A stretch of 64,000 nucleotides of DNA from Hygrocybe punicea (taxonomy: Eukaryota; Basidiomycota; Agaricomycetes; Agaricales; Hygrophoraceae). The DNA lies in contig OY744467.1 of assembly GCA_963556145.1 (NCBI GenBank), positions 3,782,001-3,846,000 of the forward strand, read 5' to 3'. Position 1 is the stretch's first letter. Each line of letters begins with the position of its first letter. A program made the translations under genes and the position numbers. Of the stretch, positions 46,101-59,451 are shown piece after piece. Under the pieces are notes generated by a model that made no database searches, had not been told where the DNA came from, and saw only the letters and a list, made by a program, of their open reading frames with translations.

Positions 46101-49100
46101 GAAAAGTATAGGCCTGGTAAAGTAAGTCTTGAAATACCAAGCTGGATTGTATCTGAATCACAGCAGGCGAACATGCTTCAAGCGGATCTTGGACTATCCC
46201 TTGCAAATGGATTACTGATTCTACCTGCGGGACTCCCAGGATACGAGGCATCAAATTCTGGCAGAGTCGGTGATAATATCGGTGCTTGTATTTCAATCCT
46301 CATTCCCGAACTGCAAGTCCAACTTCGGCTACACGATTATTTCATGGGTAAGTACTTGATGCTGAAGGCCGGATGCAGGTTGATGAATGGAAAATCCAGA
46401 AATGTCATTAAATATTGACTCTGCGTCTGGGCGTATTGATCAATCTCATCCTGAGGAACTGTCGCACGCACATTCTGGGAATTTCAGCTTAAAGGAGACC
46501 ATTTTGATTGATGGCAAGACGATCTAGTCGCACCGTGAAAATTCTCATAACCTTTAATCTAGGCATCGATATCACTGCAAACAGGTTGTTTGGACCCCAG
46601 CCACGCACAGCAACTTATGTGTGCATTTGGGCAGTTCACATTGGCCATGTCAAAACTCTCCTGCTGCCTTCTGCCGGCAGAATGCTTCTGGCCACATACA
46701 ATGCTTTCCGCCTCAACTTCACAGATCCTTTAAATGCGCCATCGCCTGATTACATTCCAGTCGTCGACCCAGATAGTGAGTGAATAATGCTTTAGGGCAG
46801 GAGCAAACCTTACCTCCCCCTCCCCCTCCCCCTCCCCCTCCCCCTCCCCCTCCTTTCGATGTTCACACAGTTACATTCGTCAAGTGTTCGGTTGCGGCCC
46901 TTGACGCTACCTGGCAAGCAGGACATGCAGCTTTAGAGATATCATTTTCACGGGGTTTGAAGTTCGAAAGTAATAATTTAGGTGGCAAGTTTCATCAAAC
47001 AGTTGCTAGCTTGCGACTGCCTCATGCCTCGGTGAAAATGTATCTATCCGCCGATACTCAACATCCCACATGGGTGGAGGCTGCCGAGTTCTTGACAGAT
47101 GCCTATCTCGACATCTATTCCTCTCCTTCAGAGGGGATGGACAAGGCACACACACAATCAGAATTTGTTCGAACACAAGATGCACCGACAGGTCGGGCTG
47201 AACGAATATTTGACAGCTTAGCATTTAGTAAGTAATTGATGAGTGTCTCCATTCGCTATCTGACCGCAATAATAGGACGCCCTCTTCACATGAATGGTTT
47301 GTTCTTGCCTCAACCGCAACTATTCTATCCCGCAGTTCTTGGCGAGGTAGTCTCCAGGTCCACGTCTCTCTTTTCGCCAACTGTACGAACATCATCCAGA
47401 CTACATCCCCGGTCGCTAATTTCACATTCATCCGAATCTGAAGGCGGTGAAGGCGTTTCCGAGGCACGTCGTGATGCTTATTTAGCGTAAGGAATATCCT
47501 CAAACCTCATACATCCATCATCAATCGTAACCAACGTGATCTCCACTTCAGAAAGACACGATCAACAGCACCAATGGTTCCATCGGTAGATGACGATAAC
47601 CAGAGCATGTCCAGTGGAGACGAATCAGATGATGAGGATTTGACGGACGCTTGCATTTCAGAGAACGAGTGGTCGGATTTCGTACAAGGTAGGTGTCACA
47701 AGACTCACTTGAGAATGACAACGTAATCGGGCACCAGACACTTACGGAGATGGTTGGTCATCGCTCTTGGTACGGTACTCTCATTCAACGAGGCAGTACA
47801 AGGCCCCATTTCTTGCAGTCCCTTCACAATGGGATGGAACACCCTTTCTTCTCACCCGGGTATGTCAGGATCAAGCCGCATGAGTCCACTCTTTCCTAAC
47901 TGATGAATGACAGGATTGCGGATATTCGACTCCCATAATGGGACGGTTACGTTCAACAGATGCCAGGGGAAATATCTTGGCCACTAACTCAATAATCCGT
48001 CATTTTGGAGGTGGAACGTCTTCGATAGTGTGCCGCCTCCAGTCTCGCCAAGGTCTCGAGCTGAGAGTAACACCTCTCGTCCTACCTGTGGCAACTATTT
48101 TTGCAGAGGATATTAGTACGAGTGTGAGTATTGACTTTCCGGCTCCTTTGGGTTCTGGAAATGATGGGGATATGGTTTATAGCTCCTCAGTCCTGAACTG
48201 TCTTTAGATGCTATCGTAGAGGCTTATCTCAGCAACCTTTCAGATACTCCAAAACAATCCATTACTTTTCAGGTTGCCCTCTCATCTGTGCGGATTCGTA
48301 TCCTTCACTACGTTCCCATCATAGTGGAAGATGGCCCATTATGTTTGCCGGTGGTCTCTGAACATTGTCAGCACGACGTAACTGCTACAATCGACATCGT
48401 TTCCGACAGCTGTCGCCTGGTCTGGTCCAGCACGGATAGGAACTCATCTTCATATGCCAATATGACCTTGTGCACTTCGTTTCATGGCGCGTCAGTAAAC
48501 CTAGACATAGCCTCTGACAAGCGACAAGGCGCAAACTTGGAGGCTAATGTTTTTCGGTTAGATATTGATCAATTGCGAAGTAGATTTCTCTCCGACAAAC
48601 TCGACATAACGTGCGATGCCATTTGTATGGAGCTAGACCATAGGGGTCCAGAAATCATCACCGTCACCAGCATAACTCTTGCTCGAAAACAACGGGACTT
48701 GTTGCGCATATACAAAAAATTTATGGCAGATGCTGCTGTGTTCAAGGGAAATATGATTTACAATATTTTGAAGTCTTCCAGCCACAAGGCCATTGTCGAT
48801 CCGCTCTCAACAATTCAACCTTCGTATCTCGTACAGAGCGGTCGTCCACACCAGCTTCGCACAGACGACACCTTCAGGTTCTTATTCCACCTTCGTAACT
48901 GTCTATGGCATCTGGACGACTGCGAGCGTCGGGATTTTTTCTCATCGAAGAATTACACGGCGTCGGTTACTGCGGAAGATGCAGTGCCATTGTTGGAGTC
49001 TCGGCTGATAAGTTTAACATTGGACAAGGACTCTTCCAAGATCACTGATATGGCTGCGCTGGGGATATCATTTCCGTATCACCAAACTTCCATGGACCGG

Positions 49101-52100
49101 CAACCATCAAAGAGCTCTCCCAATTTTGCAGTGTCGATACATTTGAAAATGATCAAGCTTTTGGTCAGGGATCCACCGGGTGGATCATCTACGCAACTGA
49201 TTTTGGCACCATTGATTGTTGCTGCTTGTCTTCAAACTCTCGAGTGGCTGCCTTCGCCTCCTCCTCAGGTTACGCTCTCTCAAACATCACTGCGCGACCA
49301 AGAACGATCGAAAATTCAACGGATAATCGCTTCAATCTCTGTGATGGACGTCGACTGGATTGTTTCCCCCCATCTGATGCCCTTTGCGCAGCAAATATTG
49401 CGTGTGCGCCGACACTACTGTAATTCAAACAGCTCCGAAGGATGCTCAATAGCAGACGATGAAAGTGTCATGTCGAAGGCTGTCGAGACGACGTCGTTTC
49501 ATGTCACATCTTCATTATCTCGCCTCCACATCCAAGCAGCTGCTGAAAACTTGATTTTCGAGTTCAGAGTGTCAAACGCGCGATCAGCATCCACCTTGTT
49601 GTTAAGGCCGGCTCTGGGTTCTCAAAGTCAACGCGACCAAACAGCAAACGTTTCAGTACTGTTCGATGAAATCTTTCTTCGAGCGTGTTCGCCTGGTGAT
49701 TCCACCAAACACAACGAGCACGACATCCTTGCATCTCTTGTTTTCAATGGAGGGACAGCCAATGCTGTCCTGCGACAGGAACTATCGTCGAATGCCATAG
49801 TGCGGGTTGTGCTGACAACAGAAAACCTGCGTTTCAATGTCCCACGCAGCGCCCTCCGCCTTTACCGGTTTATTGAAGAATGGAGAGAAGACTTTCTCCC
49901 CGGTATCGAAACGACGATGAGGGCATTACTCTCAGAGATTCAGATGGCCCCAGCCCAGACGCTTTCACCATCTCCTCGTTCAATGCAACGCCCACCCATA
50001 TTTCAAGTTCACGCGTCTATCACAACCTTCGGAATCGCCTTACAAGTTATGCATGGTACTTGGCTTTCATGGGACGTGTATGGTACGGCGGTGTTCCTAC
50101 GATCATCAACTACACCGGCATGTACTGGTGACTTTGTACAACACTTCGGATTGCAATTAGCCTCACAAACTTTCAGTATCTCGTCGAAGGCAGGCACCTC
50201 ACACCACGCGGCTCCAAGTACTCGAATGAAGCTCAATCTACCGACGCTCTCAGCCTCAGGACTGTATCGTGGATCGCGCATTCAAATCATTTCTTTGGTG
50301 GACTTTTTCCAAGTTAAAGTAAAACCTTCACACTGGGACACCCTTCTGGTTGTACAACAGAAATTTGGACAGGACTTCAATGACCTCATGACCTTAGTAG
50401 AGGAAACACGTCACCGTCAGCGATCTATCTCATTCACCAGGCCTCCACCGCCACGAAAATCGTTGAAGTATTGTGGATCTTTGAAGATGAGAGGATTTCG
50501 CATTGGCATGGAAGGAATCTCCTCCGTAATATACTTGGAGTGCAAAGATATCCGTGGCGGTGTCGAACAAGATGCTCACCGCATATGGAATATCCAGTTC
50601 TCTGACCTGGGCCTCTCCTTGACTCCTCGCGCCACAATCACCTCACAAGATTTCGGTACACGCAGAAGTCATCGTTCAGCCTTTGTGATTATCGATTTCC
50701 ACACAAGCGCCGGAACCCGATGTTCTCGCATATCTGACAGCGAACTCCTTCACATATCGGTGACGAAAATCCATGCTGTCATGCAACCTAGTTCCATCGG
50801 AGAAGTGGGCGATTTCATTGACCAAATGCAGGTATGTCCACTCTCCTACTTACCCGACCCACGGCCAAAATTTGTTCATGTTGTTATTGCTTTCAGTGTG
50901 AGGTCTTCGACCGGAAAGAGCAAAGAGTCCTTGAACTCGCGGCTTTCAAAGAGAAGACGAAGAGCGTCATGAGGACATTTGAGATCAATGTCAAGGATAC
51001 CACACTCGAAGAAATCAACCCGACATGGTTTAGTAATTACATCATAAACCTCTCTGTCCGAAATATCGGCGTAGCATTCCCCCTTACCCTGAATCAAGAT
51101 CTCCAATTGCCACAATGGGAAAATCGAGACTCCAGCGCAGTCCGTGCATTCCTATTCTCAATCAAATCAATCGATTTTGATACTCAACGCGACGAAGGTG
51201 GTCAAGCAGTGATGAAGAGATTTTCTTTCCAATTTGTGGCTCGGTAACTTTTGGCCTTATTGGTTGTGAAACACCAACTGATCCCAGGCAGGTTCAGGCA
51301 GTCTGTTCCGGCTGATTTTTCAGGGGAAAACCATCAGACCAGGAATCGTCTGGTTTATCCAGAGATGACTGCACGAATGCGATCCAACCGGTCACCTACT
51401 TCACGGCAAATTAGGATCGGAGCAAATGTAAACGGTTTCATGTTGGACCTGGATTCGACTGTTCCCGATTACATCTTCTCCTTGATTGATGTCTATCATC
51501 AAGGTCAAGAACGTGTGGCTAGATTAACTGCCACTCTTCCTCGCAATTCGCCCATTGTTGGCTCCAAAATTCGAGTTGAAACAATGGATGCGCCCAAGCA
51601 ATACGCCATGTTGACCTCGTCCAACGTCCTCGCTTCGCTGACCTTTCTCAGTGGTAAAGTTCGCGTGTACAGCGGTGCCGCATCAGCTTTGTCGAAAGCA
51701 TGGTTCCAATCACATACTGTTCGCGAACCTCCAGATGAGGAATTTGGAGCCGAGATTTTTAACTTGCCCGTTGTCTCTGTTTGGAGCGAATACCGTGCCG
51801 CCTTTACTTCACACAACATTGGTAGTGGCGATGAGGCGAAGCCGACCATATTGATGTTCAAGAGTACGGTACATTCCAGTCAGAACTCATTGAGGCCAAT
51901 CTTGCTACCGTTCCTTACTGAGCTGGTCAGCCAAATCGACGCGCGCATGCGAAGAATGAGTTCGCGAAACGAACCCTTTCAATTGAAGAGCGACCAACGG
52001 CTCCCTTCAATAGTTGGGAGTGATGGCAATCCTATCGGCGATGCGGTGTTCAGCATGCAGATTAGCTTCAGCCTGCGTATAGATCAATCAAGACTGGAAT

Positions 52101-54325
52101 TGACATGTCAACCAGACGTAAATGTTATCGCGGGCCTCCACTGGGATAGTGGAGGATTCGTCGTCAATGTTTCTCCTGGTGCACAAAAGGTTACATTTTC
52201 GGGGAGTGTGGGCGGCCTCACAGTGGGGCTGAAACACGGCTTCTTGAGCGAAGACTGTGTGCGACTGGATGCTCGCAATTTAACGTTCTCCATGACTTTC
52301 GCAAGAATGGAATTTGAGGCTGGCCATCCGATCTCTTCTGTCTCCGTTGTTCTGGACACCGAGTTCTCTGGAGGAGTCCAGTTTTCTCGTCTGCAAGACA
52401 TTCTCTGCTTCAAAGCAGTATGGTTGGATCGTATTCCCATTTTCACTGGGCAAGATGGCGTGGTCCTCAAATCGCCAACGAAATTTACATCTGCAGTCTC
52501 AACAAAGGCTCGGTTTACTACTGCATTCCTGCTGCGGATCCGCCGAATCAAGCTTGACGTCGACCTCGGCCAATCGATCAGTGCGCTAACACTTGACCTT
52601 CGAAATGCCCTTGTGAGGACTAGATTGACAGCAGGACTCAACGAGGTTGCTTTGTCCGTTGCAGATGTTTCGGTAATCGGCAAAGGAAATGTGACAGGAA
52701 ATGTCAGACTGCCGAACTTCGTCTTTCAAACCATCCGCAGGAAGGAAAGCAAGGCTTTCGACGCTGTTGGGCAGCCAAAACTGCTGGAACTCACTATGAC
52801 CAGTGGCCCACTCGATGTTATGCTGGAATCTGACCACCAAAGACTCTTACAATATCAGTCAGCTTTGCTACGAATCTACTCAAGAAGACTTTATTTACTG
52901 TTCCTATTTAGTGCCGAACCGCTGGAAGTTGAGGTATTCGACGATTGGTCAATGATTTCACCACAACTTCAAGTAGAAGATCAATCTCTGCGTTTATCCT
53001 TCGTTGTTTCCGGTGCAGAAATCGTTGCCGCCGCAACCGTCGGCACCGTCCCTAAACTCCTACTTTACGCAAACAAGTTCAAGGCTAATCTTGATGTTCA
53101 ACGGGAAGGCGCAAGCCGTGAATCCCAAACGTTCCGAGTGACACGATCACCCAAGCCAGATAATCCTCTCTCTGCTGTCGCACATGCAATGTTGCACTCG
53201 GCGAGAAATCGATTCAAAGAAGCTGAGGCAGGCCTGTCATGCGTGATTCAACAACACCTGAGTTTCCGCCTGAATCTATTGCGTTTAGCAGTCTTCCCAA
53301 GAACAATGGCTGACCCAGAGATTGCCCAATTTGTCGGTCGCGATGTTCATGCTCGCTTGGATCGCCTTGTGGACGCAGATGCACGGCCGGCAAAAAGAGA
53401 CCTTCTTTTGTCAATCTCATCCGTGATTATCTCGAAGTACAGCCAACTCAGCCATACCGGTGTAGGGACGACCACAATCCCCGACGGTACGATGTGGTTA
53501 ACACTGCTTTTGGAGAATGCCTCGGAGGCCACCATAGTTGGCCTGCCTTCAATGCATATGCACATGTCTAGCCACCAAACTATCGCAGAGTCGACGAAGA
53601 TTCTTCTCTATGATTTTCATAGTCAATTCATCCGCAGGGAGGGTATGAGAGATCAAGACATCTATATCACGCTAAATATGTCGCTGTACTCTTGGCTTAC
53701 CCTCCTTCGGAAGAACCTCTCGAGGGAGATGGATCAGGTGCAAACCACGGCAGACAATCGAACAAGCATGGGGCCGTCTATCTCTTTGACACGCAAGAAG
53801 GTTCCAGACCCACCGCAGCTAGCAGACAGTATCGTCCCAATATTCCAAATTTCGAACAATCCATCGGCTTCAACAACACTAGCTCCCGTGAAAGCTAGCA
53901 GTTTGGAACGTTCCAAATCCGCTTCACCAACGTACACTTCCTTCCATGACGGACCGCAAGACCGATACTTGAAATCCGCGTCACTGTCCAAGTCTGCGGG
54001 GACCTTACTACCACCGCAGGTTCCTTTCCCGACATTAACTGCGGCAACAACAGCGTCGTCCATCTTCACTGGTGAAAGTAGTGGGTCGAGGATTACCTAT
54101 CGACCCCGTCATAGGCACATCGAGCGGTTGACCATGAGGCAACTGGGTGAAGCTACGCCAGATGTCATGCACCCATTCTTTATGAAGAAGGCCGGATTCA
54201 ACTTGGAGGATTCGCTTCCCCAATATGTGCACGAGTATGTGACGTTGCCGCTCGAGGAGATTATGGAGATTTTATTGAAGTTGTATAGCAAGCAACTGCA
54301 CACAGATAAGTATGGCTCAACGTAG
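43189..54325 (+). CDS. CSF1: Csf1/BLTP1-type bridge-like lipid transfer protein
   Basis: Very large multi-exon gene, roughly 3,300-3,400 aa. It starts with a membrane anchor (MPNFLLLVACVSITLSLVLY), then SIHFSLLAGRILLKDIRYHS with ITWRYWIRKP, the chorein-like N-terminal module. Csf1-specific blocks follow: VFLYNRTASYDNF, GGFLRYGPWADRQR, YANDHNIIDKPV. Large exons at 48288-50820 and 51287-54325 hold the repeated beta modules that form the lipid groove. The C-terminus (MKKAGFNLEDSLPQYVHEYV) is the conserved end. Known homologues (yeast Csf1, animal BLTP1/Tweek) bridge the ER to other membranes and move phospholipid. First intron 43346-43389. Frames appear intact, so the gene is judged functional. 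Confidence 0.88.
46776..46870 (+). repeat. CSF1 intron with (CCCCCT)n
   Basis: A 95-nt intron runs from GTGAGT to CACACAG; it contains about six CCCCCT hexamers (46816-46854) just upstream of the acceptor, so the microsatellite forms the polypyrimidine tract. Length change here could affect splicing. Confidence 0.65.
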
Positions 54326-54439
54326 AGACATTCAAGATAATAATATACACATTTCAGGCGTAATTATGCAACATTGTGTAATAGTGTCGTACTTGCATCT
54401 TGTCACGGTATTAGAATGCGTAAAGATGATGCATTTGTT

Positions 54440-55508
54440 TCATTTTCCTGTTGCACCGCCCGCGCCCACATTAAATACGCTAAGCAATGCGAAACAACCA
54501 TATAAAAGCCCAACGGGGTATGCTACAAGGAGTCGCTGATCCGACATCCGGAGAACAGCAACAAAGATTCCGGAAGCGGCGTATGTGCACCAGATGATTG
54601 AAAGCATGGAGAGCAAGAATCCAATCAGGCCACTGTGGCGAACAAAAACAACACATTTTCAGCACGAGTTGAAGTAGAGAAGAGGATAGGATGCCTGACT
54701 TTAGAGTTATCATGACGCTAATGGCACCTACGCCTACCATAGGCAACAAACAGTAACCGAGTACAGAAGTGACGCGGTAAGCGTCTATGCCTTGCTCGGA
54801 CATAAGGTTCAGCAGGGTGTAAATGGATGCAGACCCGAGGAGGCCAACACCGTAGATGTACCCGAACTGCGTTTTACCGGACTGCAGTCACCCAGGTGTA
54901 AGAACGCGAAACGGCAGGGCAAAGGTAGCGTTGCACAAGACAATGATGACTTACTAGGAGCAGGAACGTTCCGAAACAGAGGACGAAAAGGAGCGGGCCT
55001 GCCAGATCGGCATCATCCATGATATGTTCATCGATCCGGCACCAAGGATTCAGGACAGTCAACGACTTGGCGCGGATGTGAGAAAAGTTGATCCCTAGTT
55101 CTATTGTTTTATCATGATGTTATAGGGCGAGTTGTATATAGATATTGAGGGTGTCACAGACAGATGTTACAACGGTTCGGTGATAGTTGATACGGCAGCT
55201 TCACCTTCTAACAATGGTGGCTCCCCCTCGAATCCCCCTGTGCCAAAGGCAGTCCACCATCCGCCTGCTGGCTGAATGTTTCCGCCGTAACCAGGGGGTA
55301 CTGCATGTTGGGAGATTGGACCTTGCGCTCCAACATTCCCTTCCAGGCTAGAGCGCGAGCCTGGATAGAAAGTGTTGCGGTCGGTGCTCGTAGGTGGCGC
55401 GAAAAACTGCAAGGGGACAGGTTGGGAAGGGCCTGATTGGGGTGGTTGGGCGTAGTATTGGGCATGCGATGAGGAGGCGCCATAAGGGTTGCTGGATTCT
55501 TGCCACAT
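54440..55508 (-). CDS. YIP1: Yip1-family Golgi/ER membrane protein
   Basis: Four exons (55508-55205, 55100-54955, 54881-54700, 54632-54440) sum to 825 nt, 274 aa plus stop. The N-terminal 100 residues are proline, glutamine and glycine-rich ([15 protein letters not shown]). Then comes the family signature [19 protein letters not shown] and five hydrophobic segments, including [52 protein letters not shown] and [17 protein letters not shown]. Yip1 proteins bind Ypt/Rab GTPases and act in ER-to-Golgi vesicle formation. It converges with CSF1 (114 bp between stops) and diverges from NSA2, with about 240 bp between them. Confidence 0.93.
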
Positions 55509-55748
55509 GAGGCCTGAGGAGGGAGGGTTTTTCAAGTCGGGACAGGGACGTGGCGAAAGACGCACGCTTTGACGCTGTTTATTCGTATTTGTTATCCAAG
55601 TCTTTGGCAAACATCCACCATGGTGCACAAATTTTTTCAGTTTGGCCTTTGCGAAGGAATGCTGACAAGGTCTGCTATGACAGCCCCAGGTCAATGCGTG
55701 CAATAAATATCAGGGAAATTTTTTATTCTTATTCTCGTTCGCTTGCAG

Positions 55749-56708
55749 AACGAGTACATCGAGGAACACATCAAGCGACACGGGCGACGGTTAGATCATT
55801 ATGAACGAAAGTCCGTCTTCGCACATTGTCGACCGTGCATTTTAACATGTATCCTTCAGACGGAAACGTGAAGCACGCGCAGTGCACAGCGCGTCTGCGA
55901 CGGCACAGAAAGCATTTGGTTTAAGAGCGAAGCTGTTGCATGCAAAACGCCATTCTGACAAAGTACAGCTCAAGAAGACGCTCAAGGCACACGACGAACG
56001 CAACGTGAAGCAGGCGGCGGACTCGAGTGTGCCAGAGGGTGCACTGCCGACGTACCTGCTTGACCGGGAGGGGCAGAAGGACGCGAAGGCGCTCTCGTCG
56101 GCAATCAAGCAGAAACGGAAGGATAAGGTTGCGAAGTACGCTGTCCCGCTGCCGCGAGTGCGGGGGATCGCGGAGGATGAGATGTTCAAGGTTGTGAAGA
56201 CGGGGAAGAGCAAGAGCAAGTCGTGGAAACGGATGGTGACCAAGGCGACATTTGTGGGGGAGGCGTTCACGAGAAAGCCTGTCAAGATGGAGAGATTTAT
56301 ACGACCGATGGCGCTACGGTACAAAAAGGCAAATGTGACGCATCGTAAGTGGCGAACAATAACTATCTTTTTGTCCTTTTTTTTGTTTTGTTTTTTGAGT
56401 AATGTCCTGATGTTGTGTGCATCAGCGGACTTGAAGGCGACTTTTCAGTTACAGATTCTTGGGGTGAAGAAGAATCCACAGTCACCGATGTACACACAAC
56501 TTGGGGTCATGACGAAGGGAACGGTGATTGAGGTGAATGTTTCCGAGCTGGGGATGGTGACGACTGGGGGGAAAGTGGTGTTTGGAAAGTATGCTCAAAT
56601 CACGAATAACCCAGAGAATGACGGTTGTATTAACGCTGTGCTGCGTATGTCTTTTTTCTCGTTGTATTTTACAATGGCATACTGACTTTGGGGATTTTAG
56701 TTGTATAA
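55749..56708 (+). CDS. NSA2: Nsa2-family 60S ribosome biogenesis factor (first codons not found)
   Basis: Exons 55749-55810, 55860-56344, 56426-56644 and 56701-56708 total 774 nt, 257 aa from [20 protein letters not shown] to the end VLLV; homologues add only about three residues (MPQ) before this. Signatures are [52 protein letters not shown] and [18 protein letters not shown] (eS8-like beta-barrel part). Nsa2 acts in nucleolar maturation of pre-60S particles near the peptidyl transferase centre. The acceptor at 55748 implies a tiny first exon; CCCCAG/GT at 55684-55691 would fit the splice, but the preceding ATG (55677) is out of phase. Confidence 0.9.
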
Positions 56709-56878
56709 TATAACTGGATATCGCCCGCGGTTGAGAAGGTCATTGGGTGGTGGATGATCATCAGATAGCGAAGTTTAAGTAGTTACCAGACCGCACCGGA
56801 ATCGATTGGCTGTGCAGACACGTGAAGCCGCAGTAAGCTCAGGCTCCGAGTCGAACTTGAAAGTTAACGCTAACCGCC

Positions 56879-58091
56879 GTGTCCTCGTCCTCGACTGCCA
56901 TGAAGCTTATTGTGATATTGACCTTTGTCGCCTCTTTGGCTGTGTCGTTATTGATAATCGTACCTCTCACTGGAATTCTTGTGCGGTTCAGGGCCAACTA
57001 CAATCCAAAAGGATTGCGACTTGATTCTGAGGGGGTTGTGCAACCGCCACACACTGGCCCCGTTGTGTCATTCCTGGGCATGTTTTTAAGGGTGTATAGG
57101 ATTGAGGTGGGTTGTCGATGAGAGAGGGAGAGATTGAAAGCGAGCTGATTAGGGGATTTACAGGGATGGGCTGGACTGTACAAGGGATTCAGTGGGTGGA
57201 TGATGATGGTCATATACCGCGCATGTATCTGACAACTGAAGCGACGAATTGACAGTGCCGACATTCCTGTCGACTGTGGTGATTATCGCGGTGATGTTGG
57301 TAGCGTTGGGGACACTCCGATCACGACATGGCCCGTACAACCCACCGAACAGTGGAGTGTTGGGGACGTTATTTTATGGGATCTTTATGATGCTTATATC
57401 ACTTCCTGTTGTGATTGTGACATACCGGTGAGTGAACAGAGTAAAGCAAAGATTATTATGGGATGATGAAACAGGGAGATTGCAGAGCGATTACGACGCC
57501 GCAGCGACTCGGGTACCTGATGCCGATGAAAACGCTGCGTGTACTGCTTACTCCCAGTGAGCGGCGACGGCCGTGGATACTGTACGCGACGCCTGGGCTT
57601 ATGGCAGCGCAAGTGACGCACATCGGGTACGCTGTGCTGGTTGTGGGTACTGCGCGGCGAATCATACTGCCGGACCTGCCGGAGATGCGAATACCCAAGG
57701 CGGAAGACATAACTGTGTTGCGGGCGACGATATTTTTTGGTCTGCTGGTGGTGAGCACGATTGTGTTGACGCCGTTGGAGGTGATTGCTACCCGGCTTGC
57801 GATCCAACGGAACCACGGTGTTGTGGATATGGATATGGGTGGGGACGATGAAGAGAGGGAAGAGTATGGCGAGGGTGGACCAGAGGAGGTGATTGGGTGA
57901 GTGCCAGTGCAATATTGAGTGAAATAATAATTAATTATTAATATTGGGAGGGTAGGCTGAGAAGCGAGGAGGACCCGTACGTGGGACTGATCGACTGTGG
58001 GAAAAGGATCGTTGGCGAGGAAGGGTGGACGGCGTTGTACCGGGGCTGGTGGGTGACCATGTTGGGTGCACTCGGGGGATCGTTTTCGTGA
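56879..58091 (+). CDS. Mitochondrial carrier family protein
   Basis: Five exons (56879-57106, 57164-57191, 57256-57427, 57486-57896, 57956-58091) sum to 975 nt, 324 aa. It starts MSSSSTAMKLIVILTFVASL, with a hydrophobic helix. Carrier hallmarks are GWAGLYKGFMPTF (end of repeat 1), a repeat with PLEVIATRLAIQRN (the PxExxxxR signature) and EEGWTALYRGWWVTML near the C-terminus. Other helices are VVIIAVMLVALGTL and YGIFMMLISLPVVIVTY. The first and second repeats lack a clear PxDxxxxR motif, so it is a divergent member, possibly an outer-membrane type; the substrate is unknown. An acidic loop (DDEEREEYGEGG) lies before the last exon. NSA2 ends 170 bp upstream. Confidence 0.8.
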
Positions 58092-58183
58092 TCGGGGCCG
58101 AGGTGTCCGAGGGTCCGCGGCTTATCACACGTGACGTAGCCGTCTTTGACGTGTCTCGCATATAATATTTAATATTACTGTCC

Positions 58184-59451
58184 ATGAATGAGGACCAGGA
58201 GCAGAGCCAACACCACTGCCAACACCATTGCCGCCATTGCCACAACTGCAAGCTCGTCATGGCCGTCAGCGACAGCGACCATCGCAAACGTCGCCGAAAC
58301 CGTACAACCCAGTCCTGTCTAAACTGTCACTCCTCAAAACGCATGTGCGACAGAAAACGTCCTTGTGGTCGCTGCACCCAGCTCGGTCTCGTACGTCCTC
58401 CAGCAATGCCTCCGCTCACCCGCTCACCCGCTCACCCGCTCACCCTCTCCCAGACAGGTCTTTGCGTGTACGAGGTCGACGATCCGTCCCAGCGATCAGA
58501 CACCCTGGACGAGACATCTCGTCTCAGGAAACGTGTCGCAGAACTCGAAGGCGTCGTTCGCGAGGCATGTCCATTCACCCAACATCACACACGCGCACTC
58601 ACCTCCTCTCCAGCTAAAGAACAAACCCCACCCACGATGGGTCCACTCCGGCAAAGATAAACTCCACTGGCATTCTCGCTCTTCCACCATCTCCGAATCG
58701 CCCTCGTCTCACGATAGCACCGTCGTCAACACACATCCTGCGCTCACCCCAGACCAGTCGTCTCCCCACTTCAGCCTCCCATCCCCCCTCACCGACCCCT
58801 CCTCCTCCCCTTCTCTCATGACTCCCCCAGAAGACTTTTCACAACCCCTGATCGCAATCGCGGGTGCTCAGCACGACCTACACTCCTTCGATATCTCATC
58901 CCTATTTTTGCCCTATCCCGCATTCATCTCCTGCGACGACAGCACCCAACCAGACCCCGCGCAGAACTTCCGTGACGATCTCCCAATCCACTGCGGTTGC
59001 ATCAACGAGCAGATCTACTACAACGTTCTTTTCGAGCTCTCTCTTGGCCTTCAGAAGGCCGCTGACATTCTCGGCTGTGCTACAAACCACCATCTCGGAA
59101 TACGCTGCACTCTTCAGCAAAAGATCCTCGATCTCGGCAACTGTGCAACGTAGGTCTTGCTCCTCTTCCTCCATCTCAAGTTCCTAAATTCCGCCCTCCG
59201 ATGACAGAACCACTCTAAAATCCTTGGCAGCTCCCCGAGATGACTTGGCCCTCTATCTCGACGACCGTCCCCGCCTGCAGGGCCTGACTGCACCCATCCT
59301 ACAACCACAACACCAGCCTCCGTCACACACGACGATCCCAGCGTCCTCTATCTCCCCACAGTCCCTCCACACTCCATGGGACCTCATACCGGGCGTCTCC
59401 GACTCGTCCGACGACTCTTTCCTGTCCTGGGATCCACAGCACTGCTCATAA
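58184..59451 (+). CDS. Zn2Cys6 (fungal binuclear cluster) transcription factor
   Basis: Exons 58184-58390, 58454-58564, 58614-59149 and 59208-59451 sum to 1098 nt, 365 aa. A His/Cys-rich start (HHCQHHCRHCHNC) and basic stretch (RKRRRNRT) precede the cluster CLNCHSSKRMCDRKRPC then GRCTQLGLTGLC; the sixth cysteine comes only after the first splice. A short coiled coil (SRLRKRVAELEGVVRE) would dimerise it. The rest is Ser/Pro-rich, with a conserved-looking HCGCINEQIYYNVLFEL block. The second intron (58565-58613) starts GC, needed to keep the frame open. Target genes unknown. The gene starts 92 bp after the carrier gene. Confidence 0.87.
58391..58453 (+). repeat. Tandem CCGCTCAC in transcription-factor intron 1
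   Basis: The intron holds four tandem CGCTCACC units just before the acceptor (58411-58445). CTCAC resembles a fungal branch-point core, so the intron offers several in a row. Confidence 0.6.

Noticed and set aside
43189..54325. Assignment to Fmp27/Hob (BLTP2) instead of Csf1.
   Set aside because: The N-terminal anchor, FLYNRTASYDN, RYGPWADRQ and NDHNI blocks match the Csf1 family order; the Fmp27 GFWDK-type motifs were not seen.
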